Assembly (NCBI RefSeq): GCF_900110835.1
Contig: NZ_FOJG01000001.1
Location: 1,623,022 to 1,687,021 of the forward strand
Direction: 5' to 3'
DNA length: 64,000 bases
Source: Chitinophaga arvensicola
GTDB lineage: Bacteria > Bacteroidota > Bacteroidia > Chitinophagales > Chitinophagaceae
Below the pieces are notes generated by a model. That model worked only from the letters and a program-made list of their open reading frames with translations, searched no databases and was not told where the DNA came from. Of this stretch, positions 35,572-45,126 are shown one piece after another. A program made the position numbers and the translations under genes. Position 1 is the first letter of the stretch. Each line of letters starts with the position of its first letter.

Positions 35572-35587
35572 CTGCAAACGATTGCAG
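35572..35587. promoter_or_regulatory. LacI-type operator-like site 2 before second susC
   Basis: CTGCAAACGATTGCAG, palindromic in 14 of 16 positions. The inner 14 bases fit TGnAAnCGnTnnCA, the LacI/CcpA-type consensus. It is 102 bp upstream of susC. Confidence 0.6.
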
Positions 35588-35688
35588 GAATGTAAAAATA
35601 TCTTATTTTGTTCCCCAAGTAAGCAACTTGTAGCAACAGCCAAAATCAGAGGAAATACTCTTTATCTACAATCACTATAAACTACGTT

Positions 35689-38600
35689 ATGAAAAAGGTT
35701 TTTTCACGTCTTATCTGTATGATAGCATGTCTGCTATTCTACCAACTCACCCAGGCACAAAATACTCCCATTACCGTGGAAGGTAATATACGGGACGCCC
35801 AGAAGCTACCATTGGTGGGCGTAACTATTTCTGTCAAAGGAAAAAATACAGGCACCCAGTCGGATGCCAACGGACATTTTAAACTGCAGGTGAAAGATGC
35901 CGCCAACGCAGTACTTGTTTTTACCTATGTTGGATTTACCAGTCATGAAGAACCTGTGAAAGGTCGTGCAATCGTTTCCGTAATTTTGGAAGAAGACCGG
36001 AAAAAGCTGGAAGAAATTGTGGTAGTCGGTTATGGCGCCCAGAAGAAAAAAGATGTAACCGGCGCTATTTCGTCCGTAGGCACCAAAGCCATCCAGGATG
36101 TACCGGTAACTAACCCGCAGCAGGCTTTACAGGGCCGCGCTCCCGGTGTGGAAGTTATCAACAACAGCAGCAAACCCGGCGATGAACCACAGGTTCGTAT
36201 CCGTGGCAGCCGCTCCCTCTCCGCCGGCAACGACCCCCTCTATGTGGTAGATGGGATCCCTTACGGAGGTAACCTCAGCGATATCGGCACTGGAGTAATA
36301 CAATCGATGGATATTTTGAAAGATGCCTCAGCCACAGCGATTTATGGATCCAGGGGCGCCAACGGCGTTGTACTGATTACTACCCAGCGCGGCAAGGTCG
36401 GAAAACCTGTGGTTTCCTATAGCGGCTCCTACGGATATGTAAAGCAGCTGGGCCAGACAGACATGATGAATGCGGCCAAATACATTGAAATGCGCCGCGA
36501 AGCCAACCGCACCGGTGGCAAATACGACGATGCCAACCAGGACGCATCCGACAAGAAAATATTCAACGCGGTTGAATATGCCAATATCAAGAAAGGAACA
36601 GACGTAAACTGGCAGGATCTCATGCTCTCCCCCGGATACCAGACCAATCATGGTATTACCGTAGCCGGTGGTTCCGAAAAAACAAAGTATACCGTGGGCT
36701 TTGGCTACTTCAAAGACCAGGGCGTCCTGAAATTACAGAGCTACGAACGTTATAACGTTAACATCGGCCTGGATCAGCAGATCGGGGAAAGAGTGCGCGT
36801 AGGGGCGTCCCTGTTAGGCGCCTATAGCCTCCGGAATGGCGAAACCTATAACGGTATCGACAATGCGCTGAAAATGCTGCCCATCGCCGCTCCATATGAT
36901 GATAAAGGCAACCTGATTACCTTCCCTACGGGAGATAGCCAACAGCCCAACCCATTACTCGACTACGTAAACAATAACAGGGTAGAGTTAATGAAACGTT
37001 TCCGCATTTTCGCCAGCTTATTTGCTGAAGTGGAAATTACAGATGGTCTGAAATATCGCCTCAACGTAGGACCAGATATTCAGAACTACAACTATGGCCT
37101 CTTCCAGGGTAAAAACAATACCAACCTCCTGATCGGTGGCGGTGATGCAACGGCTTCTAAAGGTAACGCCCAAACGCTGGCCTACACCGTGGAAAACGTA
37201 GTGACTTACAATAAAACATTTAAGAAACACACCATCGGCGCTACCGGCTTGTACAGCGTACAACGCCAGAATGTAGACCTTTCTACTACCAACGTAAGAG
37301 GTATCCCGGTGGAAACACAACAATACTATAACCTCGGCCAGGCGCTGAATGTAACCGGTGTAACCAGCAGCCTCAGCTCCTGGACAATCCTTTCTTACAT
37401 GGGCCGCCTCAACTATGGCTTCGACGACCGCTACCTCCTCACCCTCACCCTGCGTGCAGATGGTTCCTCCCGTTTTGCACCCGGTAAGAAATGGGGCTAT
37501 TTCCCGTCTGTTGCCGCTGCATGGAACATCACCAGCGAATCCTGGGCGAAAAACAACCGCATCCTGGATAACCTGAAACTCCGCGCCAGCTACGGACGTA
37601 TCGGTAATACAGGTATCAACCCATATGCTACGCAAGGCCTGCTCACCAGGATCCCTTACTCCTTCTCCAATAAAGGCGCCCTGGGTTTTGTACCAGGCGA
37701 TCTGCGTAATCCAAACCTGACCTGGGAAACTACTACCTCCTCCGATATCGGTGTTGATTTCGGTTTGTTCAATGGCCGTATCACCGGTGTGATCGAATGG
37801 TATAACCAGAAAACCACCGACCTGCTCATGCCTCACCTGCTCCCATACAGCAACGGCTTTAACCAGGTACTGGAAAACCTCGGTAGCTCCCGCAACAGGG
37901 GCTGGGAAGTTGGTTTGAGCGGTACCGTAATCGACAATCCCAAAGGATTCAGCTGGAAAATGGATGTTAACTTCTTCCGTAACCGCTCCGAAATCCTGTC
38001 TATCGGTAATGGCAGAACAGCAGACGTTGGTAACGGCTGGTTTGTAGGTCAGCCTACCTATGTATACTATGACTACAAAAAAACAGGCATCTGGCAGGTA
38101 GAAGACGCGAAAATTGCCGCTAAATACAACGCCAAGCCGGGAGAGATCCGCCTCGAAGATATCAACGGTGACAGCACCATTGATGCGAAAGACCGCCAGA
38201 TCTTAGGTTCGCCGCAACCTAAATGGTCGGCCGGTACCACCCAGCGCTTCTCTTACAAAGGATGGGAACTGTCCATCGTAGCCTTCGCCCGCATGGGTAG
38301 CACGATCAAAAGTGATTTCTATCAGAACTATAACACCCTCTTCGGCCGTTATAACAACCTGAATATTGATTACAACACACCTTCCAATCCTACCAACGAT
38401 TTTCCACGTCCGAACGTGAACCAGGAAAGACCGAACAACTACCAGTCGCTCAGCTATTTCGACGGCTCCTTCTTTAAAATCAGGAATATTTCCCTGGCGT
38501 ATGCCTTCCCGGATGCATGGGTGAAAAACATGCACATGGCCGACTTCCGCGTAAACGTAGGGGTGAAACAACCATTGATCCTCGCGCCTTACCGCCAGAC

Positions 38601-38694
38601 CTGGAAAGGTGTAGACCCTGAAGATGTAAACGTGATCGGTATTGATGCACCCGCCACCTGGATGCTGCAGTTCGGTATAAATGCGAAGTTTTAA
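35689..38694 (+). CDS. SusC/RagA-type TonB-linked outer-membrane transporter (second pair)
   Basis: A 1001-residue protein with a signal peptide (ending LTQAQN near 24), a carboxypeptidase-like domain with GNIRDAQKLPLVGVTISVKG, the EEIVVVGYGAQKKKDVTGAIS linker, a plug with DPLYVVDGIPYGG and a long barrel ending WMLQFGINAKF. It imports a nutrient, probably a glycoside, with the SusD encoded next. Two LacI-type operators lie in its upstream region, and the divergent DUF1080 enzyme hints at a 3-keto-sugar pathway. The gap to susD is 38 bp. Confidence 0.97.
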   Translation: MKKVFSRLICMIACLLFYQLTQAQNTPITVEGNIRDAQKLPLVGVTISVKGKNTGTQSDANGHFKLQVKDAANAVLVFTYVGFTSHEEPVKGRAIVSVILEEDRKKLEEIVVVGYGAQKKKDVTGAISSVGTKAIQDVPVTNPQQALQGRAPGVEVINNSSKPGDEPQVRIRGSRSLSAGNDPLYVVDGIPYGGNLSDIGTGVIQSMDILKDASATAIYGSRGANGVVLITTQRGKVGKPVVSYSGSYGYVKQLGQTDMMNAAKYIEMRREANRTGGKYDDANQDASDKKIFNAVEYANIKKGTDVNWQDLMLSPGYQTNHGITVAGGSEKTKYTVGFGYFKDQGVLKLQSYERYNVNIGLDQQIGERVRVGASLLGAYSLRNGETYNGIDNALKMLPIAAPYDDKGNLITFPTGDSQQPNPLLDYVNNNRVELMKRFRIFASLFAEVEITDGLKYRLNVGPDIQNYNYGLFQGKNNTNLLIGGGDATASKGNAQTLAYTVENVVTYNKTFKKHTIGATGLYSVQRQNVDLSTTNVRGIPVETQQYYNLGQALNVTGVTSSLSSWTILSYMGRLNYGFDDRYLLTLTLRADGSSRFAPGKKWGYFPSVAAAWNITSESWAKNNRILDNLKLRASYGRIGNTGINPYATQGLLTRIPYSFSNKGALGFVPGDLRNPNLTWETTTSSDIGVDFGLFNGRITGVIEWYNQKTTDLLMPHLLPYSNGFNQVLENLGSSRNRGWEVGLSGTVIDNPKGFSWKMDVNFFRNRSEILSIGNGRTADVGNGWFVGQPTYVYYDYKKTGIWQVEDAKIAAKYNAKPGEIRLEDINGDSTIDAKDRQILGSPQPKWSAGTTQRFSYKGWELSIVAFARMGSTIKSDFYQNYNTLFGRYNNLNIDYNTPSNPTNDFPRPNVNQERPNNYQSLSYFDGSFFKIRNISLAYAFPDAWVKNMHMADFRVNVGVKQPLILAPYRQTWKGVDPEDVNVIGIDAPATWMLQFGINAKF

Positions 38695-38732
38695 TTATGG
38701 AAAGACCTGAAAAATCTTTAAAAGAAAACGTT

Positions 38733-40346
38733 ATGAAATATACTATTCCCATCATACTGCTGCTGGCTGTTGCAGCAACATCCTGTAATAAAATGCTGGA
38801 TGAGAAAGTTGTAACCAACGTAACAGATGAGTTCTATAATACCAAGGCGGGCTTTCAAACCGCTGTTACCGGTTCTTACGTATCCATGCGTGTTTTTTAT
38901 AGTACGGAACGCGGCATGACTTTAACCGAAACAGGAACAGACATTTATACCAACGGTTCTGACGGCGACTTCAAATTTACCAGTCAGTATACCTCCCAGC
39001 TGGATTCCCGCTATGCACATACCCGGGAAATATGGAACAGTTTTTATCAAACCATCAATACCTGTAACGTAGTGGTAGACCGTGCCACCAAAATTACAGA
39101 CCTCGATGAGCCCACCAGGATCAAAGGGGTGGCAGAAGCGAAGTTCTGCCGGGCACATTACCATTTTATCCTGATGGAAATGTTTGGCGCCATACCTTTA
39201 CGCCTGAACGAAAACACCGCAATCGTCACTGAAGCACACCGGGATTCCGTATCCGCTATTTATGATGCGGTGATTGCGGATCTGCAGGCGGCTGAAAAAG
39301 ACCTGCCTAATACACAGTCTGAGTGGGGCCGTGCTACCAAACCAGCTGCAGAACACCTGCTGGCAAGGGTATTCCTAACCCGTGCCTCTTCTCCGCAGGC
39401 CAAGCCTACGGATTATGCAGATGCTGCCAAATATGCGGATATGGTGATCAAAAATTACAGTTTCCAGTTGCTCGACGATCCTGGAAAAATATGGGCACAA
39501 GGCAACGAGAACAACGCAGAAACTATTTTCGCCGCCCAGTATACCACTGATCCTTTGTATGGTTATGCAGATAATAACGCCTGCCGTTTCTTCCTGATGC
39601 AGTATGATGTACTCAAAGGCATGAAACGCGATTTGCCCAACGGTACGCCCTGGAAACGCTTCCGCCCTACAAAATTCCTGATCGATACCCTGTATAAAGA
39701 CCGCATCCATGACGTGCGTTACGATAAATTCTATACTACCACCTGGTTTACCAATGCGCCGATCGACAACCTGAAAAGTGGAGATACGGCTGTATATCTG
39801 CCTGGTTACGACGTAACAGATGCGCAGATTGCAGCTAAACCGTACCTGCTGGTGCCGCCAAGACTGTATACCGAAAAGCTGTATCCGTCGCTGAACAAGT
39901 TTGCGGATGCACTGCGTCCGGATAACCAGGCTTCCGGTGTAAGACCTTTCATCGCTTTCCGCCTGGCAGAAACTTATCTTATCAAGGCAGAGGCATTGAT
40001 GATGACCGGCGACAAGCAAGGCGCAGCAGATGCCATCAATGTGGTACGTATGAGAGCAGCCCGTACTGGCGCTACTCCTGCGGAAACACTGGCTAACCGC
40101 GAAGCCATGAAAGCCACAGCAGCGGATATGACCATCGACTATGTGCTGGATGAAAGAGGCCGCGAACTGGTAGGTGAACAATTACGCTGGTTTGACCTGA
40201 GCCGTACCAAAAAACTGGTAGAAAGGGTACAGTTGCATAATGAGCAGGCAAGGGCTAATATCAAGGCTACACATATGCTGCGCCCTATTCCACAAGATCA
40301 GATAGACCGTTCTTCAAATCCATTCCCGCAGAACCCGGGTTACTAA
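38733..40346 (+). CDS. SusD/RagB family nutrient-binding lipoprotein (second pair)
   Basis: About 537 residues from the ATG at 38733, which starts a clean lipoprotein signal (KYTIPIILLLAVAATSC). The frame's first ATG, at 38697, adds twelve polar residues before it and is less likely. SusD features: CRAHYHFILMEMFGAIPL, FRLAETYLIKAEALM and DERGRELVGEQLRWFDLSRTKKL near the end. The ending ERS-type IPQDQIDRSSNPFPQNPGY is also typical. It caps the transporter encoded 38 bp upstream. Confidence 0.96.
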   Translation: MKYTIPIILLLAVAATSCNKMLDEKVVTNVTDEFYNTKAGFQTAVTGSYVSMRVFYSTERGMTLTETGTDIYTNGSDGDFKFTSQYTSQLDSRYAHTREIWNSFYQTINTCNVVVDRATKITDLDEPTRIKGVAEAKFCRAHYHFILMEMFGAIPLRLNENTAIVTEAHRDSVSAIYDAVIADLQAAEKDLPNTQSEWGRATKPAAEHLLARVFLTRASSPQAKPTDYADAAKYADMVIKNYSFQLLDDPGKIWAQGNENNAETIFAAQYTTDPLYGYADNNACRFFLMQYDVLKGMKRDLPNGTPWKRFRPTKFLIDTLYKDRIHDVRYDKFYTTTWFTNAPIDNLKSGDTAVYLPGYDVTDAQIAAKPYLLVPPRLYTEKLYPSLNKFADALRPDNQASGVRPFIAFRLAETYLIKAEALMMTGDKQGAADAINVVRMRAARTGATPAETLANREAMKATAADMTIDYVLDERGRELVGEQLRWFDLSRTKKLVERVQLHNEQARANIKATHMLRPIPQDQIDRSSNPFPQNPGY

Positions 40347-40357
40347 CAGGATATGTT

Positions 40358-40403
40358 AAAAAAGCAACGGAGACCATACTATATGGTCTCCGTTGCTTTT
40401 TTT
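40358..40403 (+). terminator. Strong intrinsic terminator after second susCD pair
   Basis: GCAACGGAGACCATA at 40364-40378 pairs perfectly with TATGGTCTCCGTTGC at 40382-40396 over a 3-base loop, with flanking A and T runs. Confidence 0.95.
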
Positions 40404-40449
40404 AGCAGTCATGATTGCTTATATTTAGCAACATAAAAATTTCAATCCT

Positions 40450-41031
40450 ATGGCACAGAAGAAGATATTGTTACTGACAGGAGATTATGCAGAAGATTAT
40501 GAAACCATGGTTCCTTTTCAGATGCTGCAAATGATCGGACATGAAGTACATGCGGTTTGTCCGGATAAGGCAGCAGGTGAAAAGATCAAGACCGCCATCC
40601 ATGATTTTGAAGGCGACCAGACTTACAGCGAAAAGCCCGGTCATGGTTTTGTGCTCAATGCAACATTCAATGATATCGCCGGTGCAGACTATGATGCACT
40701 GGTAATAGCCGGCGGCCGGGCTCCGGAATATCTGCGGCTGAATAAAAACGTACTGGAACTGGTAAAGCACTTCTTCCTGGAAGATAAACCGGTGGCAGCT
40801 GTTTGTCATGGTATCCAGATCCTCACGGCTGCGGATGTGGTACGTGGAAAGAAACTAACCGCTTACCCGGCAGTAGCGCCGGAGGTAACGGCTTCAGGCG
40901 GCACCTATATGGCGGTAGCAGTACATGAGGCGGTAGTAGATGGCAAACTGGTAACAGCACCCGCATGGCCGGCCCATCCGCAATGGATCGCCGCCTTCCT
41001 GCAGGTACTGGGAACCAGCATTACCCTGTAG
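40450..41031 (+). CDS. DJ-1/PfpI family protein
   Basis: A 193-residue protein of the class I glutamine amidotransferase-like fold. Nucleophile elbow AVCHG at 117-121 with Cys119 and His120, and a conserved acidic residue in GDYAEDYE (Glu15). It is closest in look to protease I/PfpI proteins; members act as glyoxalases, deglycases or chaperones. There is no signal peptide. It stands between a terminator and atpG and is probably a single unit. Confidence 0.92.
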   Translation: MAQKKILLLTGDYAEDYETMVPFQMLQMIGHEVHAVCPDKAAGEKIKTAIHDFEGDQTYSEKPGHGFVLNATFNDIAGADYDALVIAGGRAPEYLRLNKNVLELVKHFFLEDKPVAAVCHGIQILTAADVVRGKKLTAYPAVAPEVTASGGTYMAVAVHEAVVDGKLVTAPAWPAHPQWIAAFLQVLGTSITL

Positions 41032-41098
41032 TTGTTGTATATGTATAAATGATTGATTATGAGTTAAGGAAAGAAAGTTTAAATTATCTTTCCCCGGA

Positions 41099-41130
41099 TT
41101 TTCAAATTAAACTGCCATTGCTTACCTTTG
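41099..41130 (+). promoter_or_regulatory. Probable promoter of atpG
   Basis: TTTTC at 41099-41103, 19 bases, then TACCTTTG at 41123-41130, matching the Bacteroidota -7 element with a weak -33. It is 71 bp upstream of the atpG start and supports atpG having its own promoter. Confidence 0.5.
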
Positions 41131-41200
41131 CAGCCAAATTCAGGAGGCTATCCCTGCGTTGGCAAATTGATAATTCGTAATTCGTAATTGATTTTTATAT

Positions 41201-42085
41201 ATGTCCGGACAGCTTAAAGAAGTTCGTAACCGAATCAAGTCTATTCAATCTGGTCAGCAGATCACGAAAGCCATGAAAATGGTGAGTGCTGCTAAATTAA
41301 GGCGTGCCCAGGATGCTATCATGCTGATGCGTCCATATGCCGTAAAGCTCCAGGAAATGTTACAGAATATTGTTTCCAACAGCGAAGGCAATATCGATAC
41401 ACCACTGGCGGCACAGCGTGAGGTTGAAAAAGTACTGGTTGTGGTGATCACTTCAGACAGAGGTTTGTGCGGCGCCTTCAACTCCAACCTGATCAAAACT
41501 GCTAAACGCGTTATCCGCGAGAAGTATAATGAGCAGTTTGAGCAGGGCAAGGTAGACATCTTACCAATTGGTAAAAAAGGATATGATCACTTTGTACAGA
41601 ACGGTTATAAAGTAAATGACAAGTTCTGGCAGCTGTTTGCCAACCTCAATTTCGATCACGTGAAAGAGGCGGCCGCAGTAGCTATGCAAGGATTTATCGA
41701 TGGAACCTATGATGCAGTTGAAATCGTTTACAGCGAATTTAAAAACGCAGCCACCCAGGTATTTGTAGCAGAACAATTCCTGCCGATTGCCAAGGTAGAA
41801 AATTCCGACAAAGGTGGTCTGAAAGCAGACTTCATCTTCGAACCGGAAAAAGATACCCTGATCGCAGAACTGATGCCTAAAATCCTGAACACACAGTTCT
41901 TCAAAGCAGTACTGGATTCTCATGCTTCTGAGCATGGCGCCCGTATGACCGCAATGGATAAGGCAACAGAAAACGCCAGCGAAATACTCCGTTCCCTGAA
42001 GATCTCTTACAACCGTGCCCGTCAGGCAGCCATCACCACCGAGCTGACAGAAATCGTGAGCGGTGCAGCAGCATTGGCTGGCTAA
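41201..42085 (+). CDS. atpG: ATP synthase F1 subunit gamma
   Basis: A 294-residue gamma subunit, the central rotor shaft of F1. The N-terminal helix motif LKEVRNRIKSIQSGQQITKAMKMVSAAKL (about 5-33), ITSDRGLCGAFN (about 85-96) and the C-terminal ATENASEILRSLKISYNRARQAAITTELTEIVSGA are all standard. The usual neighbours atpA and atpH are not next to it: upstream is the PfpI gene and downstream scpB. It has its own promoter and terminator. Confidence 0.97.
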   Translation: MSGQLKEVRNRIKSIQSGQQITKAMKMVSAAKLRRAQDAIMLMRPYAVKLQEMLQNIVSNSEGNIDTPLAAQREVEKVLVVVITSDRGLCGAFNSNLIKTAKRVIREKYNEQFEQGKVDILPIGKKGYDHFVQNGYKVNDKFWQLFANLNFDHVKEAAAVAMQGFIDGTYDAVEIVYSEFKNAATQVFVAEQFLPIAKVENSDKGGLKADFIFEPEKDTLIAELMPKILNTQFFKAVLDSHASEHGARMTAMDKATENASEILRSLKISYNRARQAAITTELTEIVSGAAALAG

Positions 42086-42142
42086 GCTTTGTAAGGCATT
42101 ATTAAGACTAAGTCAACAACTGAATTAATATTTTCAGATTAG

Positions 42143-42179
42143 GGTCAAAGACTGTATTTTCGGTCTTTGACCTTTTTTG
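42143..42179 (+). terminator. Intrinsic terminator after atpG
   Basis: GGTCAAAGAC at 42143-42152 pairs with GTCTTTGACC at 42163-42172, followed by TTTTTTG. Confidence 0.92.
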
Positions 42180-42203
42180 TAAATCCACATCTCCTGTTAA
42201 CGT

Positions 42204-43418
42204 ATGGAAATATCACAGATCATCCCGCACGTGGAAGCATTAATATTTGCCGCCGACAGGCCGTTGCCTTTGCTGGAAATAGTGGATCTGCTTAATAACG
42301 CATTGGCCTTCCTGGAAGACCGTACCAACCTGGACCAGGTGGAAGCCGCCATGGAAGCTATCAGGGAGAAATACAGCTCTGAGTTTTATGCTTTTGAAGT
42401 CCGCAGCAGCGGCGGGGGCTATCAGTTCCTCACCAAAAAAGAATATTACCAGACCGTTGCCCAGCTCAATGGCGATAAATTCCTGAAAAGATTATCTACC
42501 GCCGCCCTGGAAACACTGGCTATCATTGCCTACCGGCAGCCTATTTCCAAAGGGGAAATTGAATACATCCGTGGGGTGAGTACCGATTACTCTATTCAGA
42601 AATTACTGGAAAAAGAACTGATCGTGATCACCGGCCGTAGCGAAGATCAACCCGGTAAGCCATTGCTGTATGCCGTTTCCCGCTCCTTTATGGACTATTT
42701 CGGGCTGGCCTCTATGGCCGATCTGCCAAAGCTGAAGGAATTGTTTGATGAAGAAATCATACAACCTACCCTCATCAACGACGATACTGCTACCCTGGGT
42801 CGCGGCGAACATAGCACCCATACCGCTGAAACCGCCCACTCTCTGATGGTATCGGAAGATGGCGAACTGCTGGACCCCGACCATAAACTGGATGATCTCA
42901 CCACTGCCCAGCCATCCGAAGAGGAGCCACCAGCTTCCGAAGATGAAGAAGTAGAACCGGATGACGAAATCGTTCGCTTTGATGATATCATCGAAGAAGT
43001 AAACGAAGAATTCAATAACCGGGAAGACGACGAAGACGAAGTAGGAGAAGATACCGCTTACGGAACTACTCCCACAGCAGCGCAGGAAGACGAAAAAGAC
43101 GAAGATCCGGATGATATTATCGAGGACAGCATCTCCGGAAAAGAAAACAACGAAGTCGCTATAGAAGAAGCCGCAGATGAAGAAGACGAGGAAGAAGATG
43201 ATGATGAGGAGGAGGACGACGAGGATGAAGATGACGAAGATGCTGACGGCATCGTAGAAGACGACATCATGGGTGAAAAGCTGTTATCAGTGGGAGGCAA
43301 TGATGACCAAGAAGAAGAGGAAGAAGAAACAGAAGAAGAAGAGGAAAATGAAGATGAAGACAAGAAAGATGACAAAGAAGCCGAAGACGATGATGACGAC
43401 GAAGGATTCTGGAAATAG
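42204..43418 (+). CDS. scpB: Segregation and condensation protein B with long acidic tail
   Basis: 404 residues. The first 190 or so form the two winged-helix domains of ScpB (HVEALIFAADRPL near the start; AALETLAIIAYRQPISKGEIEYIRGV near 95-120; GRSEDQPGKPLLYAVSRSFMDYFGL near 140-165). ScpB binds ScpA and SMC in chromosome condensation. From about 235 to the end the protein is nearly pure Glu/Asp with Ser, Asn and Lys, an acidic disordered tail about as long as the conserved part. Most ScpB proteins lack it. The gene stands alone between terminators. Confidence 0.95.
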   Translation: MEISQIIPHVEALIFAADRPLPLLEIVDLLNNALAFLEDRTNLDQVEAAMEAIREKYSSEFYAFEVRSSGGGYQFLTKKEYYQTVAQLNGDKFLKRLSTAALETLAIIAYRQPISKGEIEYIRGVSTDYSIQKLLEKELIVITGRSEDQPGKPLLYAVSRSFMDYFGLASMADLPKLKELFDEEIIQPTLINDDTATLGRGEHSTHTAETAHSLMVSEDGELLDPDHKLDDLTTAQPSEEEPPASEDEEVEPDDEIVRFDDIIEEVNEEFNNREDDEDEVGEDTAYGTTPTAAQEDEKDEDPDDIIEDSISGKENNEVAIEEAADEEDEEEDDDEEEDDEDEDDEDADGIVEDDIMGEKLLSVGGNDDQEEEEEETEEEEENEDEDKKDDKEAEDDDDDEGFWK

Positions 43419-43430
43419 TATACTTTATAT

Positions 43431-43470
43431 AAAGAGCGGCTGTACCTGACTGGTGCAGCCGCTCTTGTTT
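43431..43470. terminator. Bidirectional terminator between scpB and purine nucleoside phosphorylase
   Basis: AAGAGCGGCTG at 43432-43442 pairs perfectly with CAGCCGCTCTT at 43456-43466, with A and T on the flanks. It separates two convergent genes. Confidence 0.9.
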
Positions 43471-43479
43471 TATAACTAC

Positions 43480-44301
43480 TTATAAAGCCGCCACCACGGT
43501 AGCAAAAAGGCTGCTCAGGCGTTTATCCGCCTTACCCGCTACGGCAATAATTTCTTCAATAGATACCGGATGCAGATTATCGGGATCGCATTCATCGGTT
43601 ACCACAGACACCGCTGCGCAAGGGAGTTGCAGCTGATTAGCCACAATTACTTCCGGTACAGTGCTCATTCCTACCAGGTCGGCACCTATCATGCGCAGAA
43701 AACGGTATTCCGCCCGGGTTTCCAGGTTAGGCCCCATTACAGATACATAAATACCTTTTTTCAGCGGATGGCCCATAGCGGTGGCTGTTTGCTGTAATTT
43801 TTCTCCCAGCACCGTATCATACGGGCAGCTCATATCCGGGAAACGGGGACCATAAGCCGGTGAATTGAGCCCGCGTAACGGGTTTTCCGGCTGCATATTG
43901 ATATGATCATCCAGTAAAATCAGGTCGCCCTTTTTAAAATCGGGGTTCATACCGCCGGCGGCATTGCTCAGCAGCAGCTGTTGAATGCCCAGCGCTTTCA
44001 TGACGCGCACCGGGAAAGTGATCTGCTGCATCGTATAGCCTTCATAGTAATGAAAGCGGCCCTGCATAGCTACTACCGGTGTATCGTTGATATGTCCGAG
44101 GATCAGGTGTCCTTTATGTGATTCTACGGTAGATTCCGGGAAATGAGGAATCTGCTGGTAAGGAATGGAATGGGCTATTTTAATATGATTGACCAGTTCT
44201 CCGAGACCGGTACCCAGTACTACACCCACGCGTGGGGTTTCAAAGGAAAAAGATTGCAGATAAGTGGTAGCCGCAGCTATTTGTTGCAGTAACAGGTCCA
44301 T
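43480..44301 (-). CDS. Purine-nucleoside phosphorylase
   Basis: A 273-residue trimeric-type PNP. Phosphate-binding GTGLGEL at 30-36 and SHKGHL at 61-66, purine-site MGPNLETRAEYRFLR near 190-205, VGMSTVPEVIVA following, and SNAAGGMN near 115. It splits inosine and guanosine with phosphate into base and ribose-1-phosphate for salvage. It is the last gene of a minus-strand trio DUF1080-SDR-PNP with gaps of 13 and 23 bp. Confidence 0.96.
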   Translation of the reverse strand: MDLLLQQIAAATTYLQSFSFETPRVGVVLGTGLGELVNHIKIAHSIPYQQIPHFPESTVESHKGHLILGHINDTPVVAMQGRFHYYEGYTMQQITFPVRVMKALGIQQLLLSNAAGGMNPDFKKGDLILLDDHINMQPENPLRGLNSPAYGPRFPDMSCPYDTVLGEKLQQTATAMGHPLKKGIYVSVMGPNLETRAEYRFLRMIGADLVGMSTVPEVIVANQLQLPCAAVSVVTDECDPDNLHPVSIEEIIAVAGKADKRLSSLFATVVAAL

Positions 44302-44324
44302 ATGCGCTTAAAATTTGCTGCAAA

Positions 44325-45113
44325 TTAATTCCCTTTGCGCGCAATCACATAAAACAGGGGTGGAAAATATCTTTTGAACCACAGCAGGATCTTTTCTTCC
44401 CTTGCGATGAGCACTACTTTTTTTCGTTTACGCATGGCAGTGAGGATGCGGCGGGCGCAGAATGCTACTGACAGTCCTTTTTCCTGGTGCGGGTCCATTT
44501 TACCATAAGGAGAGCCGTCGGCAGTGATGGCCGAGTAAGTGATGGGCGTATGGATACGGCCCGGGCAAATGAGGGTGGTATATAAGCGGGGAATGGGTTG
44601 CTCCGTTTGCAGTGTTTCAAAATATCCCTGCAACGCGTGTTTGGAAGCATTGTAACCGGAGCGCCAGGGGTAACCCATTAATCCGGCCATGCTGCTGATC
44701 ACGATGATCTGTCCGCCGCCCTGTTGTTTGAAATGAGGTAGCAGGGCCTGGGTAAGCATAACAGCGCCAAAGAAATTCACTTCCATCAGCTGGCGTACAG
44801 CTGCAACGGAGGTGTCTATCAGTTTGGACCGCTGGGTAACGCCGGCGTTATTTACCAGTATATCTATTTTTCCGAAGAAGCTGATGGCGTGTTGCGCACC
44901 TTGCTGCACCTGGTTTTCGTCGGTAACGTCCATCAGGAGTATTTCACAGTGCGGTGTATACAGCCGGCATTCGTTGCGCACGGCTTCCAGGGCGGCCTGG
45001 TTCCTGGCAGCGAGTATGAGCCTGGCTTTTTCTTTTGCCAGCAAAAGCGCCAGCTCATGGCCTATACCCGAGCTGGCGCCTGTAATAAGGATCACTTTAT
45101 CCGTAAAGTGCAT
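44325..45113 (-). CDS. SDR family oxidoreductase
   Basis: A 262-residue classical SDR. TGASSGIG at 11-18, NNAG near 91-94, catalytic Ser in VISSMAG near 143, and YNASK near 157-161. The C-terminal part is basic (RKRKKVVLIAREEK) and hydrophobic, resembling the DHRS7-like subgroup that attaches to membranes. The substrate is unknown. It lies between DUF1080 (13 bp) and PNP (23 bp) in one transcript. Confidence 0.92.
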   Translation of the reverse strand: MHFTDKVILITGASSGIGHELALLLAKEKARLILAARNQAALEAVRNECRLYTPHCEILLMDVTDENQVQQGAQHAISFFGKIDILVNNAGVTQRSKLIDTSVAAVRQLMEVNFFGAVMLTQALLPHFKQQGGGQIIVISSMAGLMGYPWRSGYNASKHALQGYFETLQTEQPIPRLYTTLICPGRIHTPITYSAITADGSPYGKMDPHQEKGLSVAFCARRILTAMRKRKKVVLIAREEKILLWFKRYFPPLFYVIARKGN

Positions 45114-45126
45114 TCGATGCGGTTAT

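Noticed and set aside
43058..43375. Serine-only protein antisense to scpB
   Set aside because: It is the mirror of the Glu/Asp-rich codons of the ScpB tail, not a gene.
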